Origin: Actinomycetota bacterium
Lineage (GTDB): Bacteria > Actinomycetota > Acidimicrobiia > IMCC26256 > BP-133
NCBI GenBank assembly: GCA_030838815.1
Contig: JAUZEX010000269.1
Coordinates: forward strand, 1 to 6,153
Reading direction: 5' to 3'
DNA: 6,153 nucleotides
Shown here: positions 1 to 4,869 of the stretch, piece after piece
Numbering within the stretch: the first letter of the stretch is position 1
How the letters are laid out: each line of letters opens with the position of its first letter
Made by a program: the position numbers and the translations under genes
The notes under the pieces: model-generated
Databases searched by the model: none
What the model was told of the DNA's origin: nothing
Seen by the model: only the letters and a program-made list of their open reading frames with translations

Positions 1-2
1 AC

Positions 3-119
3 GAGCCCTGGGTCTTCGTGATCGGCGCCGACGGCAAGGTCTCGGCCCGCTTCGACAACGTGGTGACCCGCGGCGAGCTGGAGACCCTGCTCCAGAAGCT
101 GCCGGTCATGAAGCCGTAG
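3..119 (+). CDS. C-terminal end of a thioredoxin-fold (redoxin/TlpA-like) protein, 5' truncated by the window edge
   Basis: Reading from position 3 gives 38 codons and a TAG stop at 117-119. The peptide begins EPWVFVIGADGKVSARFDNV and continues through a GELETLL helix. The hydrophobic strand followed by a DGKV turn and a short second strand, then an amphipathic C-terminal helix, is how thioredoxin-fold proteins of the TlpA/redoxin group end ('vFviD.dGkv...' then a helix). The catalytic Cys motif would lie upstream, outside the window, so catalytic competence cannot be judged. The gene converges on the minus-strand oxidoreductase that follows, with 19 bp between the two stop codons. It could be a TlpA-like reductase, a peroxiredoxin-like protein or another redoxin; only the fold is supported. 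Confidence 0.7.
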   Translation, partial: EPWVFVIGADGKVSARFDNVVTRGELETLLQKLPVMKP

Positions 120-138
120 GCGATGAAGGCCGAGCTCG

Positions 139-747
139 CTACGAGGACGGGGCGTCGGAACCGAACAGCCGGTCGATCGTCGTCCGCAGCTGGACCTCGG
201 AGAACTCACCCTTCTTGCCCGCGACCACGTTCCCGTCGGCGTCGATGAAGACGGTCGTCGGCATCCCCCGGATCCCGTAGTCGTAGGCCAGGTCGCTCTT
301 GGCGTCGAACGCCGCCGGGTAGGTGACGCCCGCCCGGTCCAGGAGGCTCCGGGCGGCGTCCCGGGTGTCGTTGAACGTCACGCCGACGAACTGCACCCGC
401 CCCCGGTACCGCTGCGACATCGCCTCCAGGGCCGGCATCTCCCGGACGCAGGGCGGGCACCACGAGCCGAAGAAGTTGAGGACGACGGGCTTGCCCCGGA
501 GGGCCTCGAGGGCGACCGCCGGCCGGCCGGGGCGGACGTCGTCGAGGGAGAACGTCTTGGCCGCCCCCGTGAGGCGCATCGTGCCCGGCACCTTGCTCAG
601 GCGGTCGTCGGTGGTCACCGCCGCCGCCGCCACCGCCCCGACCAGGATCGCCACGGCCAGGAGCCACCAGCCCCAGCGGCGCCGGCGGGGCACGACGGCC
701 TCAGGCTCGATCAGGTCGGGGACATCGGGGCGGCGCAACGTTCGCAT
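139..747 (-). CDS. Membrane-anchored TlpA/ResA-family thiol-disulfide oxidoreductase
   Basis: A 202-residue protein. Residues 1-24 are a basic cytoplasmic tail (RRRR at 21-24), about 25-44 form one transmembrane anchor, and about 60-195 form an extracytoplasmic thioredoxin domain. The active site is WCPPC (96-100) in the context NFFGSWCPPCVREMP, and the cis-proline loop is GMPTTVF (161-167). The D.DGNV turn and final helix of TlpA proteins follow. WCPPC is typical of ResA/CcmG/TlpA reductases, which reduce disulfides in exported proteins such as apocytochrome c. The specific substrate is unknown; no cytochrome maturation genes are visible. The ATG at 747 is chosen because the long upstream extension is low-complexity Pro/Arg sequence that antisenses nothing conserved. 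The GGGGG before this ATG is the only candidate ribosome-binding site, and it lies inside a hairpin. The start is 44 bp after the stop of the upstream small gene, so the two may be co-transcribed. Confidence 0.92.
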   Translation of the reverse strand: MRTLRRPDVPDLIEPEAVVPRRRRWGWWLLAVAILVGAVAAAAVTTDDRLSKVPGTMRLTGAAKTFSLDDVRPGRPAVALEALRGKPVVLNFFGSWCPPCVREMPALEAMSQRYRGRVQFVGVTFNDTRDAARSLLDRAGVTYPAAFDAKSDLAYDYGIRGMPTTVFIDADGNVVAGKKGEFSEVQLRTTIDRLFGSDAPSS

Positions 748-749
748 GA

Positions 750-770
750 CGCCCCCAGGGTACGGGGGCG
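750..770 (-). promoter_or_regulatory. GC-only hairpin covering the ribosome-binding site of the TlpA-like gene
   Basis: On the minus strand CGCCCCC (770-764), a 7-nt loop GTACCCT, and GGGGGCG (756-750) form a perfect 7-bp stem made only of G-C pairs. The stem ends two bases before the ATG, and its 3' arm contains the only purine-rich ribosome-binding sequence. Folding would therefore hide translation initiation. There is no T-tract, so this is not a standard intrinsic terminator. Its role in gene control is inference. Confidence 0.5.
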
Positions 771-791
771 GGCCAGGATGGTGGCGGCAAG

Positions 792-1172
792 CTAGGCCGC
801 GCCGCCGGGCAGGGCGCGGCGGAGGGCCTCCAGGGAGAGCTCGCCGGTCTGGTCGCCGGAGCAGTGCCGGCAGGGGTCGGCGTGGAGCCAGGAGCGCAGG
901 ACACGGGTGTCGTCGGGGTTCAGGCCGACCGAAAAGGCGCCGGACGAGGCGTCGAGCTCGAGGCGGTAGTACCGCGTCCACTCGTTCTCGGGCGACGGCA
1001 TGTCGAGGCGGGTACCCCGGGGGACCCGGCGGAAGCGGCCCCGGCCCGGCTCGAAGATCCACAGGCTGTGGCACGACTCCAGGACGCGCACCGACATCCC
1101 GTTGACGTGAACGTCTTCGACCGTCGGGGGACGGTCACGGGTCGCGGGGGCGATGTCGTTCTCGTGGAGCAC
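792..1172 (-). CDS. Small hypothetical protein with a C-terminal CxxC
   Basis: A 126-residue protein that I do not recognise. It has no signal peptide or membrane segment. Visible features: Cys34 in VLESCHSLWIF, an RFRRVPRGTRLD stretch at about 46-57, a probable beta-rich middle (WTRYYRLELDASSGAFSVGL), and a late DPCRHC (99-104) that could bind metal or form a disulfide. The start is one of two adjacent GTG codons (1175 and 1172). The purine-rich AAAGAGAGAGG lies 4 nt before the first and 7 nt before the second, so I favour 1172. The same frame stays open upstream to an ATG at 1313, but that extension looks non-coding and overlaps the leader. The gene precedes the TlpA-like gene on the same strand by 44 bp, so a shared transcript is plausible; the DPCRHC cysteines might then be relevant, but this is speculation. 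Confidence 0.7.
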   Translation of the reverse strand: MLHENDIAPATRDRPPTVEDVHVNGMSVRVLESCHSLWIFEPGRGRFRRVPRGTRLDMPSPENEWTRYYRLELDASSGAFSVGLNPDDTRVLRSWLHADPCRHCSGDQTGELSLEALRRALPGGAA

Positions 1173-1190
1173 CACAGGGCCTCTCTCTTT
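1173..1190 (-). promoter_or_regulatory. Ribosome-binding site deciding a GTG start
   Basis: The minus strand reads AAAGAGAGAGG, then CCCT, then GTG GTG. The purine tract is the best Shine-Dalgarno-like signal in the leader. The 7-nt spacing to the second GTG is more typical than 4 nt to the first, which is why the small gene is started at 1172. Confidence 0.55.
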
Positions 1191-1206
1191 CGAGTTTGGT
1201 ACTGAA

Positions 1207-1220
1207 CCCACCAGGGTGGG
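1207..1220. repeat. 14-bp perfect inverted repeat in the leader of the small hypothetical gene
   Basis: CCCACC (1207-1212), AG, GGTGGG (1215-1220). The two 6-bp arms are perfectly complementary with a 2-bp centre, located 34 bp upstream of the chosen GTG start. The 2-nt loop is too tight for a good RNA hairpin unless the end pairs open, so a protein operator is at least as likely. No regulator is identified. Confidence 0.4.
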
Positions 1221-1343
1221 GCCGAGGCGTCTGACAGCAGCGACGACGTGTGGTGCGAGTAGCACGTAGGTCCGTGCCCGGTCGGCCCGAGGCCCTGGTT
1301 GCGCCCGCCTCATCGCCGCCTTCCGCAGACCATAATCGCTGTT

Positions 1344-1358
1344 GGAAGCGACGTTTCC
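1344..1358. repeat. 15-bp near-palindrome GGAAGCGACGTTTCC
   Basis: The arms GGAAGCG and CGTTTCC are complementary apart from one mismatched pair (positions 5 and 11 of 15). It sits between the larger structured repeat and the small gene, next to the AT-richer CATAATCG segment. It could be an operator; no regulator can be assigned. Confidence 0.3.
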
Positions 1359-1384
1359 GGCGCGCCCGAGTTGCGGTTGGATGA

Positions 1385-1458
1385 CGTTTCGGTGCTGGAC
1401 AGACCTACCAGAGGCCGGAGGGAATATTAGTCCCGATCTGTCCTTTTGGCACCTTACG
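1385..1458 (-). ncRNA. Candidate structured RNA or leader: long imperfect inverted repeat with internal hairpins
   Basis: Complementary blocks nest around a 33-nt centre. GGACAGA/TCTGTCC (7 bp, 1397-1403 with 1437-1443) is flanked by GGTGC/GCACC (5 bp, 1391-1395 with 1449-1453). An outer CGT/ACG (3 bp, 1385-1387 with 1456-1458) follows. Read on the minus strand, the asymmetric internal loop is CAAAA opposite A. The centre can form GGGA-CTAATAT-TCCC and CCGG-CCT-CTGG (one G-T pair), giving a three-way junction. I do not recognise a known riboswitch class. It lies about 213 nt before the small gene's start and 53 nt after the lipoprotein stop codon. It could be a leader element, a small RNA, a 3' UTR element or paired protein-binding sites. 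Strand is assigned only from the flanking genes. Confidence 0.4.
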
Positions 1459-1510
1459 ACAGCGTACGGCGCGATTTGCCCACCCTTACCACCGCGGAAC
1501 GTGGCGTCGT

Positions 1511-2122
1511 TCAGCGAGGCGTCACCTGGGGGTAGGAGCCCCGCCCGAGGGGGGCGGACGTGGCGCTCCCGTCGCCCGAGGGGACCTCCAGGGGGTGGCG
1601 GTTCACGGCGAAGAGGACCCCGGTCACGCCGGCCACGTCGGCGGCGGTGAACACCACCTGGGCGAAGGCGTTGATCTGCTCCGTCGGGGGTCCGAAGGCG
1701 AAGTTCTTCGAAACGTTGACGGTGGCGATGTGGGGGGCTTCGATCGTTGCGCTGAGCACGGTGGTGTCGGGGCTGATGGCGGTGCCCAGGCCGTTGAGCC
1801 TCTCCTGCGTCGTCGGCCCGGCGAAGAGCTTCTGGACCGCCTTCTCCACCGACGCCGGCGGGCTGACCCGGCGCTTCACCGGGACGAGCCGGTCCTGCCC
1901 GGTGGAGGGGTCGAGCCGGATGAAGTAGACCGTCACCTCTTCCGAGTCGCCGGTGGAGAGCACCGTGGTCGACGTCGTGGTGGTCTCCCCCCGCAGGTCG
2001 GCCGGGATGGCGGCCGCCCGCAGCGTCCTCGGCCCGGAGTCCATGGGGGCCGAGCAGGCCGCGGCGGCCAGGAGGAGACCCGCCGCCACCACCACGAGCC
2101 CGAGGGAACGCCGGAACCTCAT
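1511..2122 (-). CDS. GerMN-domain lipoprotein, LpqB-position member of the mtr-like operon
   Basis: A 203-residue exported protein. Residues 1-22 are a lipoprotein signal (MRFRR, then a hydrophobic core ending LLLAAAAC) with the lipid-accepting cysteine at 23. A Thr/Ser-rich linker follows (TTTTSTT at 47-53). Residues about 62-182 form a GerMN (sporulation/germination) domain: EEVTVYFIRLD, a SVEKAVQKLFAGPT helix, ISPDTTVLSATIE, ATVNVSKNF, then INAFAQVVFTA and a GVLFAVN strand. The short tail is Gly/Ser/Pro-rich. The ATG overlaps the kinase stop codon in ATGA, suggesting translational coupling. In actinobacterial mtrA-mtrB-lpqB operons LpqB is a GerMN lipoprotein that acts with the MtrB kinase at the cell envelope. 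Classical LpqB is far longer, with a C-terminal propeller-like region; this protein ends soon after GerMN. By position it is the LpqB counterpart, but function is inferred and I leave the symbol blank. Confidence 0.88.
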   Translation of the reverse strand: MRFRRSLGLVVVAAGLLLAAAACSAPMDSGPRTLRAAAIPADLRGETTTTSTTVLSTGDSEEVTVYFIRLDPSTGQDRLVPVKRRVSPPASVEKAVQKLFAGPTTQERLNGLGTAISPDTTVLSATIEAPHIATVNVSKNFAFGPPTEQINAFAQVVFTAADVAGVTGVLFAVNRHPLEVPSGDGSATSAPLGRGSYPQVTPR

Positions 2123-3507
2123 GCCGGGCGCCCCAGGGGGATCTCGACGATGAACCGGGCGCCGGCCCCGGCCGGGTTGTCCTCCACCCAGACCCGTCCG
2201 CCGTGGAGACGGACGTGCTCCGACACGAGCGACAGGCCGAGGCCCGACCCCTGCCCGCCGCCCCGGCGCTGTCCCGCCGCCGAGCCCCGGAAGAACCGCT
2301 CGAAGATCGCCTCCCGCTCCTCGGGGACGACCCCCGGGCCCTCGTCGTCGACCGCCACCCGGGCCACGTAGTGGCCGGCGTCGACGATCACCCGGGTCGC
2401 CCCGCCGCCGTAGCGGGCGGCGTTCTCCACCAGATTGGCGATCACCCGCTCCATCCTCCGCTTGTCGGCCTGGATGGCCAGACCGTCGTTGGCCGCCCCG
2501 GGCCCGAACTCCACCGGTGGGCCCCCGACGGAGGCTACGGCCCGCGTGACCAGCTCGGTCAGGCGGACGTCCTCGAGGTGGAGGTCGGCCACCCCGGCGT
2601 CGTAGCGGGAGATCTCCAGCAGGTCCTCGACCAGCCGCTGGAAGCGCTCCACGTCGGCCGACAGCAGGTCGAGGGCGGCCCGGGAACGCTCGGGCAGCTC
2701 GTCGCGACGGGAGGCCAGCACGCCGACCGTCGTGGCCAGGGTGGTGAGCGGGGAGCGCAGCTCGTGGCTGACGTCGGAGGCGAAGCGGGCGTCGCGCTCG
2801 ATCCGGCCCTGGAGGGCGTCGGCCATGGAGTTGAACGACGTGGTCAGGGTGGCCAGGTCCACGTCGTCGCTGGCCGGGAGCCGGGTGTCGAGCCGCCCGC
2901 CGGCCACCGCCGCCGCCGCCTGGGCCACGTCGGCCACCGGGCGGAGGAGCCGGGTGCTGGCCCACCGGCCGACCGCCGCCCCGGCCACGGTGGTGGCCAG
3001 CCCGGCTCCGAGCAGCGCGAGGCCGAGGAACCGCAGCGTGCGGTCGAGCTGGTCGAGGCTGAAGACCTCGAAGTAGGACGCCTTGACCGCCGTGAGAGGC
3101 AGGCCGACGGCCAGGTGTGCGCTTCCGGCCTGACGGTAAGCCTGGCGGGAGGCGCGCCCGGCATTGACCGCCAGGCGGAAGGCGTCGGGCAGGGACTCCT
3201 TCCCGATGCCCACTTTCGAGGAGAACCAGTTGTCGTCGTGGAAGACCAGCGACGGGCTGCCGTCGGGGTCCTGGAGGGAGGACAGGATCCGGGGGATCGA
3301 CGCCGACGACGTCCGCAGACCGTCGCGGGCGAGGCTGGCGTTCACGAACGCCTCCCGCAGGGCGGCCGTCTGCGTCTGGTCGACGAGGTAGTTCCGGACA
3401 AGCCCGTAGCTGACCCCGGACAGGGCCGCGGACAGCGTCAGCGCCCCGCCGGCGAAGGCCAGCGTGACCCGTGTCCGCAGCCCGAACTTTGGCCGCTGAA
3501 GCCTCAC
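2119..3507 (-). CDS. mtrB: MtrB-like membrane sensor histidine kinase
   Basis: A 462-residue HAMP-type kinase. Order: short basic N-terminus, transmembrane helix 1 (about 14-37), an extracytoplasmic sensor of about 115 residues, transmembrane helix 2 (about 158-180), HAMP (about 180-235), then the dimerisation domain with phospho-acceptor His248 in FASDVSHELRSPLTTL. The ATPase domain shows the N box (ANLVENAARYGGG, Asn362), G1 (DDEGPGV, 387-393), an F box (IFERFFRG) and G2 (GSGLGLSLV, 420-428). All catalytic motifs look intact. Start is GTG at 3507, 16 bp after the regulator stop codon, with AGG 5 nt upstream. MtrB phosphorylates MtrA in response to envelope or osmotic cues in studied actinobacteria. 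The MtrB identity rests mainly on the partner regulator and the downstream GerMN lipoprotein. A generic OmpR-partner kinase remains possible. Confidence 0.9.
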   Translation of the reverse strand: MRLQRPKFGLRTRVTLAFAGGALTLSAALSGVSYGLVRNYLVDQTQTAALREAFVNASLARDGLRTSSASIPRILSSLQDPDGSPSLVFHDDNWFSSKVGIGKESLPDAFRLAVNAGRASRQAYRQAGSAHLAVGLPLTAVKASYFEVFSLDQLDRTLRFLGLALLGAGLATTVAGAAVGRWASTRLLRPVADVAQAAAAVAGGRLDTRLPASDDVDLATLTTSFNSMADALQGRIERDARFASDVSHELRSPLTTLATTVGVLASRRDELPERSRAALDLLSADVERFQRLVEDLLEISRYDAGVADLHLEDVRLTELVTRAVASVGGPPVEFGPGAANDGLAIQADKRRMERVIANLVENAARYGGGATRVIVDAGHYVARVAVDDEGPGVVPEEREAIFERFFRGSAAGQRRGGGQGSGLGLSLVSEHVRLHGGRVWVEDNPAGAGARFIVEIPLGRPA

Positions 3508-3523
3508 GGCCGCCTACCGCCTT

Positions 3524-4204
3524 CTAGGTCTGGAGCTTGTAGCCGAGGCCCCGGGAGGTCACCACGTAGCGGGGATGGGCCGGGTCGACCTCGACCTTCG
3601 TGCGCAGCCGGCGCACGTGGACGTCGACGAGGCGCCCGTCCCCGAAGTAGTCGTACCCCCAGACCCGCTCCAGGAGCTGCTCCCGGGAGAAGACCCTCCC
3701 CGGGCTGCCGGCCAGCTCGCAGAGGAGGCGGAACTCGGTCTTGGTGAGAGGGATGAGGGTGCCGGCCACGAGCACCTCGCCCGCCTCGGGGCGGATCTCG
3801 AGGTCGCCGAAGATCATGGAGGACGGGCCGGAGTCGCCGGAGCGGGCCCGGCGGAGCAGCGCCCGGATGCGGGCGGCCAGCTCCTTGGGGACGAACGGCT
3901 TCGTGACGTAGTCGTCGGCTCCGGCCTCGAGGCCGGCCACGACGTCGTGGGTGTCGGACCGGGCGGTGACCATCACGATCGGCACGTCGCTCGAGCGCCG
4001 GATCGACCGGCAGACCTCGAATCCGTCGATGCCGGGCAGCATGAGGTCGATGAGGACGACGTCGGCCGGACGGCGGGCGAAGAGCTCCAGACCCTCCTCG
4101 CCGGTGGCGGCCTCGACCACGGTGTAGCCCTCGTCTTCGAGGGCCATCCGCATCGCCGCCTGGATCCGCTCGTCGTCCTCCACGGTCAGGATGCGCACGG
4201 CCAT
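3524..4204 (-). CDS. mtrA: MtrA-like OmpR/PhoB-family response regulator
   Basis: A 226-residue regulator with both domains complete. Receiver (about 3-115): acidic pocket Glu9/Asp10/Asp11, phospho-acceptor Asp53 in VVLIDLMLPGIDG, Thr80 in MVTAR and Lys102 in TKPF. Winged-helix DNA-binding domain (about 128-226): IPLTKTEFRLLCEL, REQLLERVWGYDYFGDGRLVD, recognition helix VDVHVRRLRTKVE, and C-terminal RYVVTSRGLGYKL. The VWGYDYFGDGRLVDVHVRRLR stretch is close to what I know of MtrA proteins. MtrA controls cell-wall hydrolase, division and replication-linked genes in mycobacteria and development in Streptomyces; targets here are unknown. The ATG at 4204 is the only in-frame start near a strong AAGGAGG (4223-4217), but the spacing of 12 nt is long and a palindrome covers it. 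It is the first gene of the operon and lies 148 bp from the upstream Fur-family gene. Confidence 0.92.
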   Translation of the reverse strand: MAVRILTVEDDERIQAAMRMALEDEGYTVVEAATGEEGLELFARRPADVVLIDLMLPGIDGFEVCRSIRRSSDVPIVMVTARSDTHDVVAGLEAGADDYVTKPFVPKELAARIRALLRRARSGDSGPSSMIFGDLEIRPEAGEVLVAGTLIPLTKTEFRLLCELAGSPGRVFSREQLLERVWGYDYFGDGRLVDVHVRRLRTKVEVDPAHPRYVVTSRGLGYKLQT

Positions 4205-4205
4205 A

Positions 4206-4223
4206 GAGGCATCATGCCTCCTT
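4206..4223 (-). promoter_or_regulatory. Strong ribosome-binding site overlapped by a 15-bp palindrome before the response regulator gene
   Basis: GAGGCAT-C-ATGCCTC (4206-4220, plus strand) is a perfect 7+1+7 palindrome. On the minus strand its upstream arm shares GAGG with the AAGGAGG ribosome-binding site (4223-4217). In RNA a 5-bp stem GAGGC/GCCTC with loop ATGAT would mask the site. It could equally be a DNA operator, for example for autoregulation. Which is true cannot be told from sequence. Confidence 0.5.
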
Positions 4224-4232
4224 GGGGCTGCA

Positions 4233-4290
4233 GTTGCGGCTGATACCCGTCCGGTTTGCCGCTTTCTGGAATATGTCGTTTGACCGCAAC
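4233..4290 (-). promoter_or_regulatory. Upstream region of the response-regulator operon with a 7-bp inverted repeat
   Basis: GTTGCGG (4233-4239) and CCGCAAC (4284-4290) are complementary across 44 bp. Inside are two similar words, GTTTGCCG (4254-4261) and GTTTGACCG (4278-4286), that is CGG(T)CAAAC on the minus strand at a 25-bp period. The segment with ACATATTCC on the minus strand is AT-richer and is the likeliest place for the promoter, but no clean -35/-10 pair at 17-18 bp is visible. Autoregulation by MtrA on direct repeats is possible; these words are not a clear match to a published box. Confidence 0.3.
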
Positions 4291-4352
4291 AATCGGGGGA
4301 AGAAGAGGGCCGAGCGCCAGGCTGTGGCTCCGTGGCGACCGGGGACAAGCCG

Positions 4353-4823
4353 TCACGACCCGGCCTGGCGCCGATCTTTCTGCTGGGTTTCGACGCAGTT
4401 GCGGCAGCGGCCGACGATGGCGAAGTGGCGGCGGTCGAGCTGGAAGGCGTACTCCTTCTCGAGCATGCCGAACAGGGGGCGCAGCTTGGCGATGGGGAGT
4501 TCCTCCACCCGCTCGCACTGTTCGCAGAACAGGTGCTGGTGGGTCTCGTCGGTCAGGTGGTACACGGCCCGGCCGTGGCCGAGGTGCACGTGGTCGACGA
4601 CCCGCAGCTCCTCGAGGGCCTCGAGCGTGCGATAGACGGTGGACAGGTTCACCGACGGGAACCGGGCCTGGACAGTGGAGGCGATCTGCTCCGCCGTCAT
4701 GTGCCCGCCGGCCTCCACCACGGCCTCCACGATGGCCTGGCGGCTGGCCGTGCGCCGGCCGCCGGCGGCGGTGAAGCGGCCGAGGATCTCCTCGACGGCG
4801 TCGCTCCGCTCCGGCCTGGCCAT
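4353..4823 (-). CDS. Fur-family metal-responsive transcriptional repressor
   Basis: A 156-residue protein of normal Fur length. Residues 1-85 form the winged-helix DNA-binding domain, with recognition helix NLSTVYRTLEALEEL (59-73). Residues 86-145 form the dimerisation and metal domain: THQHLFCEQC (94-103), and CRNC (140-143). Cys100, Cys103, Cys140 and Cys143 form the structural zinc site typical of the family. His78, His80, His95, His97 and His133 are candidate regulatory-metal ligands. Whether it senses iron, zinc, nickel, manganese or peroxide cannot be decided. GTG (4826) and ATG (4823) are adjacent starts; ATG has the better spacing (7 nt) from TAGGA. It follows the hydrolase gene by 77 bp on the same strand and precedes the mtr-like operon by 148 bp. 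A palindrome 19 bp upstream suggests autorepression. No transporter or catalase gene nearby reveals its regulon. Confidence 0.92.
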   Translation of the reverse strand: MARPERSDAVEEILGRFTAAGGRRTASRQAIVEAVVEAGGHMTAEQIASTVQARFPSVNLSTVYRTLEALEELRVVDHVHLGHGRAVYHLTDETHQHLFCEQCERVEELPIAKLRPLFGMLEKEYAFQLDRRHFAIVGRCRNCVETQQKDRRQAGS

Positions 4824-4841
4824 CACGCGATCCTACCACTG

Positions 4842-4863
4842 TCGCAATTCGTTGCAGTTGCGA
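4842..4863. promoter_or_regulatory. Palindromic candidate operator upstream of the Fur-family gene
   Basis: TCGCAA (4842-4847) and TTGCGA (4858-4863) are perfectly complementary arms around a 10-bp centre. A second, tighter pair GCAA-TTCG-TTGC (4844-4855) is nested in it. The segment is AT-richer than its surroundings and lies 19 bp upstream of the ATG, where a Fur-family protein would be expected to bind for autoregulation. It is not a classical 7-1-7 Fur box of the TGAAAATGATTTTCA type. Confidence 0.5.
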
Positions 4864-4869
4864 ATCCCA

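Larger units (their letters stand above)
1173..1510. other. 338-bp gene-free interval between the mtr-like operon and the small gene
   Basis: No convincing coding frame on either strand. Composition is less GC-rich than the genes, especially 1330-1480. It holds the structured inverted repeat at 1385-1458, a near-palindrome at 1344-1358, the palindrome at 1207-1220 and the ribosome-binding site at 1180-1190. On the minus strand TATGGT (1334-1329) fits a loose TANNNT -10 hexamer, but I see no convincing -35 element at 17-18 bp, so I call no promoter. No stem-loop with a T-tract follows the lipoprotein stop codon, so termination of the mtr-like operon is not evident from sequence. Confidence 0.6.

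Noticed and set aside
78..95. CTGGAG-ACCCTG-CTCCAG hairpin near the end of the left gene as a terminator
   Set aside because: It lies inside coding sequence and has no T-tract on either strand; a coincidence of Leu/Glu/Gln codons is sufficient.
1173..1313. N-terminal extension of the small hypothetical protein to an ATG at 1313
   Set aside because: The extension is Arg/Ala/Pro-rich with no good ribosome-binding site, covers a palindrome, and a strong purine tract supports the GTG start at 1172.
1391..1453. Possible cyclic-di-GMP (GEMM-I) riboswitch, because CCTCCGGCCT and GGTAGGT on the minus strand resemble parts of that RNA
   Set aside because: The conserved GGGCAAACC and ACGCAAAGC-type parts of the GEMM-I core are missing, and the spacing between the resembling parts is far too short.
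1342..1650. Plus-strand open frame crossing the gene-free interval
   Set aside because: The end is a run of Arg/Gly/Pro antisense to the lipoprotein gene, there is no ribosome-binding site, and it runs through the structured inverted repeat.
2203..3747. Long open frame on the plus strand (about 514 codons) opposite the kinase and regulator genes
   Set aside because: It is antisense to two clearly functional genes. The translation is low-complexity Gly/Arg/Pro-rich sequence with no domain, as expected in very GC-rich DNA.
4300..4352. Intrinsic terminator after the Fur-family gene (GAGCCA...TGGC region)
   Set aside because: The stem is only 4 bp with a bulge, and it is followed by a C-rich mixed pyrimidine run rather than a T-tract.
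4842..4863. Nickel-regulator (Nur) box of the TTGCAA-N5-TTGCAA type at the Fur-family promoter
   Set aside because: Half-sites are only partial and the spacing is 4 or 10 rather than 5, so assigning nickel sensing would be unsupported.
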